Shown here: piece by piece, positions 48,458-57,682 of the stretch
How the letters are laid out: the number at the start of each line of letters is the position of its first letter
Position numbering within the stretch: the first letter of the stretch is position 1
DNA from: Roseovarius mucosus DSM 17069
Lineage (GTDB): Bacteria; Pseudomonadota; Alphaproteobacteria; Rhodobacterales; Rhodobacteraceae
DNA length: 64,000 nucleotides
Direction of reading: 5' to 3'
Assembly: GCF_000768555.3 (NCBI RefSeq)
Contig: NZ_KN293977.1
Span: 119,901-183,900, forward strand
Program-made: the position numbers and the translations under genes
Notes under the pieces: model-generated
Told to the model about the DNA's origin: nothing
The model's database searches: none
Seen by the model: only the letters and a program-made list of their open reading frames with translations

Positions 48458-49213
48458 ATGTTGAACAGGATCGAACATGGCACGCCGACCGAGAGGCCGG
48501 GATTGGTGATTGTGCACGGGCTTTATGGCTCGGCGCGCAATTGGGGTGTGATCGCCAAGCGACTGTCGGACAGTCGCCACGTGGTCGCGGTGGATATGCG
48601 CAATCATGGGGCAAGCCCTTGGTTTGAAACGCATTCCTATGAGGATTTGGCGGGTGACCTTGCCGAGGTGATCGAGAGCCTTGAGGGGCCCTATGACGTG
48701 CTGGGCCATTCGATGGGTGGCAAGGCGGCGATGGTGCTCGCGCTGAAGCGGCCAGAGCTCGTCAACCGGTTGATCGTAGCGGATATTGCGCCCGTGACCT
48801 ATGGGCACAGCCAGTTGCAATATATCAAGGCGATGCAGGCGGTGGATTTGACACGGGTCGAGCGGCGCTCGGACGCGGCGGCGCAATTGCAGACCACGGT
48901 GGATAATCCGGCGCTGGTACCATTCTTCCTGCAAGCGTTGGATGTGGCGGAAAAGCGGTGGTTGTTGAACCTGGATACGCTGGCGCTTGAGATGCCGAAA
49001 ATTCTGAGCTTTCCCGACGTTTCAGGGGTTTATGAGGGAAAGGTGATGTTCCTCACCGGGGCGGAGTCATCCTATGTGACACGCGAGCACCGCGACGGGA
49101 TCAAGGCGCTGTTCCCGGCGGCGCAATTTGCCAAGATCCCCGGCGCTGGCCATTGGCTCCACGCCGAGAAGCCGCGCGAGTTCGAGGCGGCGGTGCGGAC
49201 CTGGCTGGGCTGA
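48458..49213 (+). CDS. Alpha/beta fold hydrolase (YbfF-like esterase)
   Basis: The 251-residue protein has the oxyanion motif VHGLYGSARNW, the nucleophile elbow LGHSMGGKAAM with its Ser, and a late His in GAGHWLHAEKP, completing an alpha/beta-hydrolase triad. The wording VVAVDMRNHGASPW is like the YbfF acyl-CoA/ester hydrolases. The natural substrate is unknown. It is cytoplasmic, with no signal peptide. Confidence 0.83.
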   Translation: MLNRIEHGTPTERPGLVIVHGLYGSARNWGVIAKRLSDSRHVVAVDMRNHGASPWFETHSYEDLAGDLAEVIESLEGPYDVLGHSMGGKAAMVLALKRPELVNRLIVADIAPVTYGHSQLQYIKAMQAVDLTRVERRSDAAAQLQTTVDNPALVPFFLQALDVAEKRWLLNLDTLALEMPKILSFPDVSGVYEGKVMFLTGAESSYVTREHRDGIKALFPAAQFAKIPGAGHWLHAEKPREFEAAVRTWLG

Positions 49214-49229
49214 GCAGGGGCGCCGGGCT

Positions 49230-49415
49230 TCAGCGCAGTGCGTAGAGCTTTTTGGCCACGATATAGGACACGGGGAAGGCCGCGATAAATCCCAAGAGGG
49301 CGGCGATCAGGATGGGTTGCAGCGTGTCCTGCCCGATGACGAGGGCGGCGATCACGGCAGAGCCGGAGAGGGTGGAGCCGATGAAGAGATGAAGGATTAG
49401 CCCGAGGCGTAACAT
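49230..49415 (-). CDS. Small two-helix membrane protein
   Basis: The 61-residue protein starts MLRLGLILHLFIGSTLSGSAVIAALVIG and has a second hydrophobic stretch IAALLGFIAAFPVSYIVAKKLYALR, so two membrane helices with a basic end. AAAGG is seven bases before ATG 49415. It is a short conserved-looking hypothetical protein of unknown role. Confidence 0.6.
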   Translation of the reverse strand: MLRLGLILHLFIGSTLSGSAVIAALVIGQDTLQPILIAALLGFIAAFPVSYIVAKKLYALR

Positions 49416-49507
49416 GACAAAGCCTTTCAATCTTGGTGCTTTGGCTAATGTTAACGCCCATGGATCAGATTGGCCTTGATCTGGGTCAGGGATGGTTTCG
49501 AGGCATG

Positions 49508-49540
49508 AAAAAACCCGCCGGAGGATGCTCCGGCGGGTTT
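49508..49540 (-). terminator. Terminator between the small membrane gene and the Bax-inhibitor gene
   Basis: AAACCCGCCGGAG (49511-49523) and CTCCGGCGGGTTT (49528-49540) form a 13-bp stem with a GATG loop. On the minus strand the stem runs into six T (49513-49508), so it ends the Bax-inhibitor-family transcript. Confidence 0.85.
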
Positions 49541-49562
49541 CCTGTGTCGCGAGGTGCGAGTG

Positions 49563-50342
49563 CTATTCCTGTTGCCCCATGAACATAAGCAGGAACTGGA
49601 ACATGTTGAGGAAGCTGATGTAGAGGCTGAGTGCGCCGTCGTAGGCAGATTTGTCCAGCCATTCCTGGTCACCATGTGCCGCGTGCGCCACATAAGTGTT
49701 CTTGATCTCTTGCGTGTGAAAGGCGGTCAGGCCCGCGAAGATCAAGAGGCCGATCGCCGAGATGGCGAACATCATTGCCGGGCTTTGCAGGAAGAGGTTG
49801 ATCAGCATTGCCACGACAAGGCCGATCACGCCCATGATCAGGAACGAGCCCCAGCCAGAGATGTCCTTTTTCGTGGTGTAGCCAAACAGCGACAGACCCG
49901 CGAAGGCGATGGCGGTCACGATGAACGTCTGCACGATCGAGAAGCTGGTGAACATCAGGAAGATCGAGCTCATCGAAATGCCGATCAGTGCTGCGAAGGC
50001 GAAGAAGCCAAGCTGCACGGCGGCCGCGGAGGCCCGGCGCAGAAGCGCGCCCCAACCGAGGAAGATGAAGGCCAGCGGGGCCAGCATCACCACCCATTTG
50101 AGCGGCGAAAGATAAAGTGCGGCACCAAGGCCCGACAACATCTTGCCATTAGGCAATTGTGCGGCGGCTGCCGAAGGATCGGTTGTCACGGCAAGCCCCG
50201 CGATGGCCCATGCCGCAAGCGCTGTGATGACCATGCCCACGGACATCGTGCCGTAGACCTTGTTCATGTGCGCGCGCAGGCCCGCGTCAATCTGGGCGGT
50301 GCGTGTGCCCGTCGCCGTCCGGATCGTGTTAAACTCTGCCAT
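49563..50342 (-). CDS. Bax inhibitor-1/YccA family membrane protein
   Basis: The 259-residue protein starts MAEFNTIRTATGTRTAQIDAGLRAHMNKVYGTM, with CGGAGGG upstream of ATG 50342. About seven hydrophobic helices follow, with the family motifs LAFIFLGWGALLRR, FAALIGISMSSIFLMFTSFSI and LTAFHTQEIKNTYVAH. Bacterial members form pH-sensitive calcium-leak channels or regulate membrane proteases. It stands alone, with its own terminator. Confidence 0.9.
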   Translation of the reverse strand: MAEFNTIRTATGTRTAQIDAGLRAHMNKVYGTMSVGMVITALAAWAIAGLAVTTDPSAAAAQLPNGKMLSGLGAALYLSPLKWVVMLAPLAFIFLGWGALLRRASAAAVQLGFFAFAALIGISMSSIFLMFTSFSIVQTFIVTAIAFAGLSLFGYTTKKDISGWGSFLIMGVIGLVVAMLINLFLQSPAMMFAISAIGLLIFAGLTAFHTQEIKNTYVAHAAHGDQEWLDKSAYDGALSLYISFLNMFQFLLMFMGQQE

Positions 50343-50547
50343 GTAACCCTCCGATATGTGAATGGCGGTCCCGTTCATGGGACATTGCCAGTAATATCGG
50401 GAGGCATGCCTAACATTTCAAGCGTTCATGACTGTTTTCGACAGGTTTTATGCGCGGTGGCGTTCGTAACTTTGGGCCGCCGCGCATGCTATGGTCGTGT
50501 GCAACAGTGCCTTTCAGAGAAACCTGCTGAATTTGTGGTCGTTTCGC

Positions 50548-50751
50548 CTAGCAATGCATCCGGCGGGGTAGATCCCAGAACGGGCGGCTCGCCTCACGCA
50601 GCGCGGCCTCGCGAGTCAGACCGAGGTCCTCGAGGGCTGCATCGTCGAGCCGGTAGAGGGCGCGGCGCTGCGCCCAGACTGCCAGCATCTCTGAGATGCG
50701 CGGGGCGCGCAGGACGGTGCGGAGGGCAGAGGTTTGGGCTTGGACGGTCAT
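50548..50751 (-). CDS. DUF1127 small protein
   Basis: The 67-residue protein has the DUF1127 core RALYRLDDAALEDLGLTREAALREASRPFWD. ATG 50751 (MTVQAQTSALRTV) follows a GGAAAGGAAAG ribosome-binding site. Small DUF1127 proteins of alphaproteobacteria are Arg-rich and in some species influence phosphate/carbon metabolism and RNA turnover. It is divergent from the LysR gene. Confidence 0.85.
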   Translation of the reverse strand: MTVQAQTSALRTVLRAPRISEMLAVWAQRRALYRLDDAALEDLGLTREAALREASRPFWDLPRRMHC

Positions 50752-50822
50752 GGTCTTTCCTTTCCCTTTGGTGATGTGGCGAAGGGTTCGCATTTCGTAT
50801 GTTGATCTTTTGCCCGCTTTCG

Positions 50823-50834
50823 TTCAATTTTGAA
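50823..50834. promoter_or_regulatory. Possible LysR-type box
   Basis: TTCAA-TT-TTGAA is a short perfect palindrome 39 bases before the LysR-type start codon, in the divergent DUF1127/LysR intergenic region. Position and symmetry fit autoregulation, but the site is short. Confidence 0.35.
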
Positions 50835-50873
50835 AATGAATGTTTGGCCGATTCATCATCAAGGATTGTGATA

Positions 50874-51746
50874 ATGCGAAATCTTGACATCACCACGTTG
50901 CGGTCGTTGGTGGCGGTCGCCGATCATGGTGGGGTGACCCGGGCCGCGACGGCGTTGAACCTGACGCAATCTGCGGTCTCGATGCAGATCAAGCGGTTAG
51001 AGGAAATGCTGGATCTGACACTGCTGGAGCGGGCGAACCGGCGAGTATCGCTGACCGCACCAGGCGAACAATTGGTGGGCTATGCCCGCCGCATGCTCGA
51101 TCTGAACGACGAGGTTGTGGGGCGCTTGACGGAAGAGACCTTTGAAGGGGAATTGGCGCTCGGCGTGCCGCATGACATCGTTTACCCGGTGGTGCCGCGC
51201 GTGCTCAAGCAGTTCAACGCCGCCTATCCGCGGGTCAAGGTCAACCTGCGCTCATCAAGCACGATGCGGCTGCGCGAGGCCATGGCGCGGGGTGAGGTGG
51301 ATGTGATCCTGACCACAGAGGAAGGCGTGGGCGAGGGGGGCGAAACCCTGACGCAGATGAACTTGCGTTGGACCGGCGCGCAGGGGGGCGTGTCGTGGAA
51401 ACGTCGCCCGCTGCGATTGGCCTTTTGTCGTCAGTGCATTTTCCGGCCCATCGTGCTGCGCAAGCTGGATGCGGCTGGGGTGGATTGGGAACTGGCGGTT
51501 GATTCCGAGGATGACCGCGCGGTCGAGGCGCTGGTGAGCGCCGATCTGGCAGTGGGCGCGCTGCTTGAGAGCAGTATTCCTCCCCATCTGGAGGCGATCA
51601 CGCCTGGTGGGGCGCTGCCCGATCTGGGGGTTCAGAAAATCAACCTCTATGGCAACGCCGGCCGCGACGAAGTGCGCGCGGCGTTGATGCGAATGATGCG
51701 GCAAGGGTTTGGTGCGTTGACGCCGCCGGTCCCTATTCCAGCGTGA
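50874..51746 (+). CDS. LysR family transcriptional regulator
   Basis: The 290-residue protein has the LysR helix-turn-helix at the N-terminus (LDITTLRSLVAVADHGGVTRAATALNLTQSAVSMQIKRLEE). The effector-binding domain has FEGELALGVPHDIVYPVVPRVLKQFNAAYP. ATG 50874 has AAGGA upstream. The last 14 bases overlap convergently with the quinone reductase gene. DUF1127 genes are often found next to regulators of this type, and the target is probably the divergent gene. Confidence 0.9.
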   Translation: MRNLDITTLRSLVAVADHGGVTRAATALNLTQSAVSMQIKRLEEMLDLTLLERANRRVSLTAPGEQLVGYARRMLDLNDEVVGRLTEETFEGELALGVPHDIVYPVVPRVLKQFNAAYPRVKVNLRSSSTMRLREAMARGEVDVILTTEEGVGEGGETLTQMNLRWTGAQGGVSWKRRPLRLAFCRQCIFRPIVLRKLDAAGVDWELAVDSEDDRAVEALVSADLAVGALLESSIPPHLEAITPGGALPDLGVQKINLYGNAGRDEVRAALMRMMRQGFGALTPPVPIPA

Positions 51747-52695
51747 CCACGACCTTGCCGGTGGATTTGCGCGTGCGCAGCAATTCGAGTGCCTCTGCCG
51801 CCTGTTCGAGCGACAGCAGGTGCGAGACATGCGGGCGCAGGCGACCGGCCGCATACCAGTCAAAGAGGGTGGCCATGCTCTGTGTCAGCACCTCGGGGCG
51901 GAATTTGAGGTAGCCGCCCCAATAGAGGCCCATCACGCTGATATTCTTGACCAGCAGGTGATTGGCGGGGATTTGCGGCACGTCGCCGGATGCAAAGCCG
52001 ATCGCCAGAATGCGTGCCTCGGGGTTGCAGGCGCGCATGGCGGCGGTGAACTGATCGCCACCAACCGGATCATAGACCACATCGACCCCGCCCAAGGCGC
52101 GGCAGGTGTCGCGAATATCCTGGGTTGCGGCGTCGATCAGGTGGTCGGCCCCGGCCTGCTTTGCGACGTCGAGTTTATCCGCACCGCGGGCGCAGGCGAT
52201 GACGCGTGCGCCCATCTGTTTGCCGATTTCCACGGCGGTTAGGCCGACACCCCCGGCTGCGCCCAGAACAAGCAGGGTTTCCCCCGGCAGCAACCGCGCC
52301 TTGTGATCCAGCGCCACATGGCTGGTGCCATAGGCCACTTGAAAGGCCGCCGCCTCGGCAAAGGTCATGGTATCGGGCAGGGGCACGGTGCGGGCGGCGG
52401 GAAAACAGCCATAGTCTGCGAGCCCACCCTGACCGCCAAAGACCGCAACGCGGGTGCCGGGGGCGGGGCCATCCGTATCGGGGCCAAGCGCCTCGACCGT
52501 GCCTGCAACCTCCATGCCAAGGGTAAATGGCGGCTCGGGCGTGTCCTGATAGGCGCCCTTGATCATCAGGAGATCGGCAAAATTGAGCCCGCAGGCCGCG
52601 ATGCGCAGACTGATTTCGCCCGGTCCGGGGGCCGGGCGAGGCAGGTCGGTCAGGATGGGCTCGGCCCCCTTGGCGGGCAGGTGATAGGCGCGCAT
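51733..52695 (-). CDS. NADPH:quinone oxidoreductase (zeta-crystallin-like, MDR family)
   Basis: The 320-residue protein is a medium-chain dehydrogenase/reductase without the zinc-binding Cys set. It starts MRAYHLPAKGAEPILTDLPRP, has NFADLLMIKGAYQ, the NADPH-binding GAAGGVGLTAVEIGKQMGARVIACA, and ends KSTGKVVVTLE. It reduces quinones or enoyl ketones in the cytoplasm. A 17-base palindrome lies 52 bases upstream of its start. It overlaps the LysR gene end. Confidence 0.88.
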   Translation of the reverse strand: MRAYHLPAKGAEPILTDLPRPAPGPGEISLRIAACGLNFADLLMIKGAYQDTPEPPFTLGMEVAGTVEALGPDTDGPAPGTRVAVFGGQGGLADYGCFPAARTVPLPDTMTFAEAAAFQVAYGTSHVALDHKARLLPGETLLVLGAAGGVGLTAVEIGKQMGARVIACARGADKLDVAKQAGADHLIDAATQDIRDTCRALGGVDVVYDPVGGDQFTAAMRACNPEARILAIGFASGDVPQIPANHLLVKNISVMGLYWGGYLKFRPEVLTQSMATLFDWYAAGRLRPHVSHLLSLEQAAEALELLRTRKSTGKVVVTLE

Positions 52696-53008
52696 TGTGG
52701 ACCCTTGTGATTCTACCGTTGCGGGATAATGCTGAAGCGGTGGTTAGACGAATTCGATTCGTCCTGTCAAACTGGCAACAGGCAAGCGGAAAAAGTAGGA
52801 GATTACCCTATCCAAAAGGATAGGTGCCCGCATAGATTGTGTTTCATTGGTATAGGTCACGCAAACGGATAGCGATATTTCTTGAATTTTAACACCATCT
52901 TGGTAGGGTCCGGCACGCGCTGCTGGGATGCGTGGCGCCGGGTCCGGAACAGATGTTTCGGTAAATCGAATTACGGTAAGTCTCAGAGTAGGTAAGAAGG
53001 AACATTAT
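52696..53008. other. Intergenic region between quinone reductase and XRE regulator
   Basis: The 313 bases hold divergent promoters and no supported gene. They contain a palindrome GACGAAT-TCG-ATTCGTC (52747-52763), a short hairpin CCTATCC-AAAA-GGATAGG (52807-52824) and a repeated GGGTCCGG. The AT-rich part around 52850-52900 is a likely promoter for the XRE gene. Confidence 0.5.
52747..52763. promoter_or_regulatory. Palindrome upstream of the quinone reductase gene
   Basis: GACGAAT and ATTCGTC flank the three bases TCG, a perfect 7-bp inverted repeat located 52 bases before the quinone reductase start codon on the minus strand. It is a candidate operator. The regulator is unknown. Confidence 0.4.
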
Positions 53009-53383
53009 ATGCCGCACCCCGTTGATGTGCACGTCGGCAAACGTATTCGGCACCGTCGCTGGCTGGTGGGAATGACCCAGCAGCAACTCGCAGAGAGTGT
53101 CGGGATCAAATTTCAACAGATTCAGAAGTATGAAACAGGTGCGAACCGCGTAAGCGCGTCGCGGCTTTGGGATATTGCCGAATCTCTGGACGTCGAGATC
53201 AGCTTTTTCTTTGAAGGTCTGGATCAGGAGGGCGGTGTGGAGCGCGAAAAGAGCGATCCGGCACGGGCCGATCTGATGGGCGACAAGGAAGCGCTGGATC
53301 TGGTGCGTTCGTATTACGCCATTCCCGAGAACCAACGTCGGCGTTTGTTCGACCTTGCGCGGGTTTTGAGCGAGGTGGCTTGA
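53009..53383 (+). CDS. XRE family helix-turn-helix regulator
   Basis: The 124-residue protein has an N-terminal Cro/CI-type helix-turn-helix: VGKRIRHRRWLVGMTQQQLAESVGIKFQQIQKYETGANRVSASRLWDIAESL. An acidic linker and a helical tail (ALDLVRSYYAIPENQRRRLFDLARVLSEVA) follow. This short form is common and conserved in Rhodobacterales. AGAAGG precedes ATG 53009; the upstream frame is non-coding. Its targets are unknown. Confidence 0.9.
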   Translation: MPHPVDVHVGKRIRHRRWLVGMTQQQLAESVGIKFQQIQKYETGANRVSASRLWDIAESLDVEISFFFEGLDQEGGVEREKSDPARADLMGDKEALDLVRSYYAIPENQRRRLFDLARVLSEVA

Positions 53384-53439
53384 GCCGGACCGGCCCAGGG
53401 TCTATCCCTCTGCGCAAGCGGTAGGAAAGGCGGGTCGGA

Positions 53440-54231
53440 ATGGACAAGACAGATATAGTCAAGACAGCCCATGCGGTGGCCGATGCCGCGCGTGAGGCTG
53501 TTTTGCCGTTTTTTCGAAGTGCCGGTCTGACGGCGGATAACAAGCTGCCCGATGGGCGGTTCGATCCGGTGACGGAAGGCGACCGCGCTGCGGAACGCGC
53601 CATGCGCGCGGCTCTGGCGGAGTTGCGCCCGCAGGATGGCATCCTTGGCGAGGAATATGGTGCGGTTTCGGGCACCAGCGGCCTGACATGGGTGCTGGAC
53701 CCGATTGACGGCACGCGTGCGTTCATGTCTGGCGCGCCGACATGGGGTGTCTTGATCGCGGTTTCCGATGAAAATGGTCCGATCTACGGGATAATCGACC
53801 AGCCCTATATCGGCGAGCGGTTCGAAGGCGGTTGGGGCGCGGCGCGGATGACCGGGCCGATGGGCGCGCGGGATTTGCGGGTCATGGGCGCGCGGCCGCT
53901 GTCTGAGGCGATTGTCTTTACCACCTTTCCAGAATTGGGCAGCCCGGCCGAGGCGGCAGGCTTTGCCGAGGTGTCAGGGCACGCGAAGTTGACGCGCTAT
54001 GGGCTTGATTGTTATGCCTATTCTCTTGTTGCGGCGGGGCATGTCGATCTGGTGATCGAGGCGGGGTTGGCGGCCTATGACATTCAGGCGCCGATTGCCG
54101 TGATCGAGGCGGCGGGCGGTATTGTCACGGATTGGCAGGGCGGTCCGGCGCATCAGGGTGGCCGTGCGATAGCCGCCGCCGGGCGCATGCAACACGAGGC
54201 CGCGCTGGAGATATTGTCGAAGGTGGTGTGA
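53440..54231 (+). CDS. hisN: Histidinol-phosphatase, inositol monophosphatase family (HisN type)
   Basis: The 263-residue protein has the metal-binding motifs of the IMPase fold: DPVTEGDRAAE, GEEYG, WVLDPIDGTRAFMSGAP and the C-terminal AAYDIQAPIAVIEAAGGIVTDWQGG. The WVLDPIDGTRAF and AYDI/DxxA wording is typical of the histidinol-phosphatase branch used in histidine synthesis by actinobacteria and alphaproteobacteria. An inositol or sugar phosphatase role is the alternative. It follows the XRE gene by 56 bases. Confidence 0.8.
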   Translation: MDKTDIVKTAHAVADAAREAVLPFFRSAGLTADNKLPDGRFDPVTEGDRAAERAMRAALAELRPQDGILGEEYGAVSGTSGLTWVLDPIDGTRAFMSGAPTWGVLIAVSDENGPIYGIIDQPYIGERFEGGWGAARMTGPMGARDLRVMGARPLSEAIVFTTFPELGSPAEAAGFAEVSGHAKLTRYGLDCYAYSLVAAGHVDLVIEAGLAAYDIQAPIAVIEAAGGIVTDWQGGPAHQGGRAIAAAGRMQHEAALEILSKVV

Positions 54232-54304
54232 CGGCGGCTTTTGCCGATACGCGCCCTAATCACCTTGTGCGACCGGGTGTTGGCGCTGCTTTCTCGTTGC
54301 CTGC

Positions 54305-55588
54305 TCACACCGCCTTGCCCGCCACCCAAACCCCTGCAATGGCGCGGTCGTCGCCCATCATGATCGTGGGAAACAGTGCCTCCCAGATATCCGTCGCGCG
54401 GGCGCTGCGTTGGGCGATGGCGGGGGTCGAGGCGAGATCGAGCGCGACAAGATCGGCCTCCATTCCCGGTGCTATGTTGCCGATCCGCGCGCCCATGTGC
54501 AGCGCCTCTGCCGAGCCTGCGGTGGCAAGCCACAGCAACTGGGCGGGATGCAGCGCCGTGCCGGTCAATTGCCCGATCTCATAGGCGGCGGCCATGGTGC
54601 GCAGCATGGAAAAGGACGATCCCCCGCCGGTGTCGGTGGCCAGGCCCACGCGCTGCCCTTCGGCCATGCGCGCGGCAAGGTTGAAACAACCGGACCCTAT
54701 GAAGATGTTGGAGGTGGGGCAATGGATGAGCGCCGCGCCCACCTCGCGCAGGCGGTCGCGCTCGCGTGCATCAAGGTAAATGGCGTGACCGTAGAGGCCG
54801 CGCGCGCCCAAGAGACCGTGGGATTCGTATGTGTCGAGATAGTCGCGCGCCTCAGGATAGAGGGATTTGACCCATGCCACCTCGTCCACCTGCTCTGACA
54901 GGTGGGTTTGCATCAGGCAATCGGGGTATTCAGACCAGAGCGCGCCCAAGGCGGCGAGTTGATCGGGTGTCGAGGTGGGCGAAAAGCGGGGTGTGATGGC
55001 ATAAGAGAGCCGGTCGACCCCGTGCCAGCGGGTGAGCAGCGCCTTGCTGTCGTCATAGGCGGATTGCGCGGTGTCGCGCAGCCCATCGGGCGCGTTGCGG
55101 TCCATGCAGGTCTTGCCCGCGACCGCGCGCAGGCCCCGCGCCTGGGCTGCCTCGAAGAACGCGGTGACGCTGGCGGGATGGATGGTGGCGTAGCTTGCGC
55201 AGGTGGTGGTGCCATGGGCCAGCATGAGATCGAGATAGCGGGTGGCGATTTCTGCCGCGTAGGTGGGATCGGCAAAGCGCATTTCCTCTGGGAATGTATA
55301 GGTGTTGAGCCACTCGATCAGGCGTTTGCCCCAACTGGCGATGATCGCGGTCTGGGGGTAATGGACATGGGCATCGACAAAACCGGCGGTTATCAGATGC
55401 GTTCCCATATCGGTCACGGTCGCCTGGGGGGCCTGCGCGCGTAGATCCTGCGCGGTGCCGAGAGCGGTGATGCGGCCATTTTCGATCAAGAGCGCCTCGT
55501 GCAGACGCGCCGCCCCCTGCGGATCGTCCGCGAAGGGCGAGCGGTCGAAGGCGAGAATCTGGCCGATGAGCAGGGTGATCGCTGACAT
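54305..55588 (-). CDS. guaD: Guanine deaminase
   Basis: The 427-residue amidohydrolase has the zinc motif GFVDAHVHYPQ, the TTTCASYATIHPAS stretch, THLSEQVDEVAWV, LYGHAIYL and LATDTGGGSSFSMLRTM, which together define guanine deaminase. It converts guanine to xanthine. ATG 55588 (MSAITLLIGQILAFDRSPF) has GGGGGG upstream; the in-frame extension to 55660 is not conserved. It is divergent from mgtE. Confidence 0.9.
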   Translation of the reverse strand: MSAITLLIGQILAFDRSPFADDPQGAARLHEALLIENGRITALGTAQDLRAQAPQATVTDMGTHLITAGFVDAHVHYPQTAIIASWGKRLIEWLNTYTFPEEMRFADPTYAAEIATRYLDLMLAHGTTTCASYATIHPASVTAFFEAAQARGLRAVAGKTCMDRNAPDGLRDTAQSAYDDSKALLTRWHGVDRLSYAITPRFSPTSTPDQLAALGALWSEYPDCLMQTHLSEQVDEVAWVKSLYPEARDYLDTYESHGLLGARGLYGHAIYLDARERDRLREVGAALIHCPTSNIFIGSGCFNLAARMAEGQRVGLATDTGGGSSFSMLRTMAAAYEIGQLTGTALHPAQLLWLATAGSAEALHMGARIGNIAPGMEADLVALDLASTPAIAQRSARATDIWEALFPTIMMGDDRAIAGVWVAGKAV

Positions 55589-55724
55589 GTGCCCCCCATG
55601 GGCTAAGGATTGCGCAGGGAGCAGGATAAGGGGCCACAGGACCGGGGTAAATTGGTCCATTGCGATTGTTTTCCGTAAACCGGTTCTTTAATCCTGCCCG
55701 CAACAGGGATTGCAGGGGGGCACC

Positions 55725-57116
55725 ATGGCAGAACAAGAAGACGATCTGACCCCCGAGGTGGAAGAGTCGGAGGATGATACGCCGCTCACGCGATCCTTGA
55801 TCGCGCGGATCATGTATGCGGTTGAGACGCAGGACCGCGAAATGCTCTGGGCCGAGATGGAGCCGCTGCACGCGGCTGACATCGCCGACCTGCTGGAGCA
55901 GAGCAATGCCTATGACCGACGGCGGCTGATCGCGCTCTATGGGCAAGAGTTCGACGGCGATATCCTGTCGGAACTGGACGAATCGATCCGTGAGGAGGTG
56001 ATCGGCCTCTTGACGCCGCAGGTGCTGGCCGATGCCGTCCGGGAGCTGGACTCCGACGACGTGGTCGATCTGGTCGAGGATCTGGAGGATCAGCAGCAAG
56101 AGGCGATCCTGAGCGTTCTCGAGGACAGCGACCGGGCCGCGGTCGAGCAGTCGCTGACCTATCCGGAATATTCAGCCGGTCGCCTGATGCAGCGCGAAGT
56201 GGTGATGGCACCCGAGCATTGGAGCGTCGGCGATGCCATTGATTTCATGCGCAATGCCCAAGAACTGCCGGAACAGTTCTATCACATCGTGCTGGTCGAT
56301 CCGCGCCTGCATCCGGTAGGCAATGTCACGCTGGGGCGGATCATGGCCGCGCGCCGCGATACGCCGCTCATGGATATTGTGGAGGAGACATTCCACACCA
56401 TTCCGGTCACGCGCTATGACGGCGATGTGGCCTACATGTTCAACCAGTATCACCTGATTTCAGCCCCTGTTGTGGATGAGGATGGACGTCTGGTCGGGGT
56501 GATCACCATCGACGACGCGATGGCGGTGCTGGATGAAGAGCATGAAGAGGATATCATGCGTCTGGCTGGTGTGGGCGAGGGCGGGATCAACGATTCCGTG
56601 ATCGAAACCTCCAAACAGCGGGTGCCATGGCTCGCGGTCAATCTTGGCACGGCGATTCTGGCGTCTTTGGTGATTGCGCAGTTCGAATTGGCGATTGCGC
56701 AACTGGTGGCGCTGGCGGTCTTGATGCCGATTGTCGCCTCAATGGGGGGCAATGCCGGCACGCAGAGCCTGACGGTGGCAGTGCGGGCGCTCGCGACCAA
56801 GGACCTGACCGGCGCGAATGTCTGGCGGGTGCTCAGGCGTGAAACGCTGGTGGGGCTGATCAACGGGTTGATTTTCGCGCTGGTGATGGGCGTGGTCGGG
56901 GTGGTCTGGTTCGGGGGGCCGGAGCTGGGTTATGTGATCGGTGCCGCGATGGTGATCAATCTGGTCGTTGCAGGATTGGCGGGAGCGGCCGTTCCCGTGA
57001 TCATGGACCGGATGGGCGTCGATCCGGCGCTGGGATCGGGTACCTTTGTCACCACCGTGACGGATGTGGTGGGCTTTTTTGCGTTTCTGGGGCTGGCGAC
57101 GGTGTTTTTGATATGA
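55725..57116 (+). CDS. mgtE: Magnesium transporter MgtE
   Basis: The 463-residue protein has the acidic N-terminal MgtE domain (MLWAEMEPLHAADIADLLEQ, DDVVDLVEDLEDQQQEAIL), a CBS pair (MQREVVMAPEHWSVGDAI and YHLISAPVVDEDGRLVGVITIDD), and five C-terminal membrane helices with the pore motif PIVASMGGNAGTQSLTVAVRAL. It is a Mg-gated Mg2+ channel in the inner membrane. ATG 55725 follows GGGGGG. The gene overlaps the cycloligase gene by four bases. Confidence 0.93.
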   Translation: MAEQEDDLTPEVEESEDDTPLTRSLIARIMYAVETQDREMLWAEMEPLHAADIADLLEQSNAYDRRRLIALYGQEFDGDILSELDESIREEVIGLLTPQVLADAVRELDSDDVVDLVEDLEDQQQEAILSVLEDSDRAAVEQSLTYPEYSAGRLMQREVVMAPEHWSVGDAIDFMRNAQELPEQFYHIVLVDPRLHPVGNVTLGRIMAARRDTPLMDIVEETFHTIPVTRYDGDVAYMFNQYHLISAPVVDEDGRLVGVITIDDAMAVLDEEHEEDIMRLAGVGEGGINDSVIETSKQRVPWLAVNLGTAILASLVIAQFELAIAQLVALAVLMPIVASMGGNAGTQSLTVAVRALATKDLTGANVWRVLRRETLVGLINGLIFALVMGVVGVVWFGGPELGYVIGAAMVINLVVAGLAGAAVPVIMDRMGVDPALGSGTFVTTVTDVVGFFAFLGLATVFLI

Positions 57117-57682
57117 GCGATCTGAGTGAGGTGAAGGCAGCGGCGCGCAAGGCGGCCTTTGCGCGGCGGGCTGAGGCGCATCGTGCGCGCGGTCCGGGGG
57201 CGGCGGCGCTCTTGTCCGGGGTTTTGGCGGGTTATCGCGGCGTGCCACTGGCGGGCTATATGCCGATCCGGTCCGAGATTGATCCGCTGCCCGCGATGGA
57301 AGAGGCGGCCGCGCATGGGCCGGTGGGCGTGCCGGTGATCCGGGGGGAGGGCCAGCCGCTCGATTTCTCGCGCTGGGGGCCGGGATGCACGCTGCGGGCA
57401 GGGCCGTTTGGCGCGATGGTGCCGGAGGTTGACGATTTTTTCGAGCCGGAGATCTTGATTGTGCCGCTGGTGGCCTTTGACCGGCGCGGCGGGCGGCTGG
57501 GCTATGGTGGCGGGTTTTACGACCGCACGCTGGACATGTTGCGCGCGCGGCGCGGGACGATGGCGATTGGTTTTGCCTACGGCGCGCAGGAGGCGGCGGA
57601 AATGCCGCTTGAGCCGACCGATCAGCCGCTCGACATGGTGGTGACGGAGCTTGAGGTGATCAGTTTCGGAGGGCGCGGTTAA
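57113..57682 (+). CDS. 5-formyltetrahydrofolate cyclo-ligase
   Basis: The 189-residue protein has the 5-FTHF cycloligase motifs YMPIRSEIDPLPAM and the ATP-binding loop VAFDRRGGRLGYGGGFYDRTL. It converts 5-formyl-THF to 5,10-methenyl-THF with ATP. The ATG overlaps the mgtE stop (ATGA), so both share a transcript. Its end overlaps moeA convergently by four bases. Confidence 0.9.
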   Translation: MSDLSEVKAAARKAAFARRAEAHRARGPGAAALLSGVLAGYRGVPLAGYMPIRSEIDPLPAMEEAAAHGPVGVPVIRGEGQPLDFSRWGPGCTLRAGPFGAMVPEVDDFFEPEILIVPLVAFDRRGGRLGYGGGFYDRTLDMLRARRGTMAIGFAYGAQEAAEMPLEPTDQPLDMVVTELEVISFGGRG

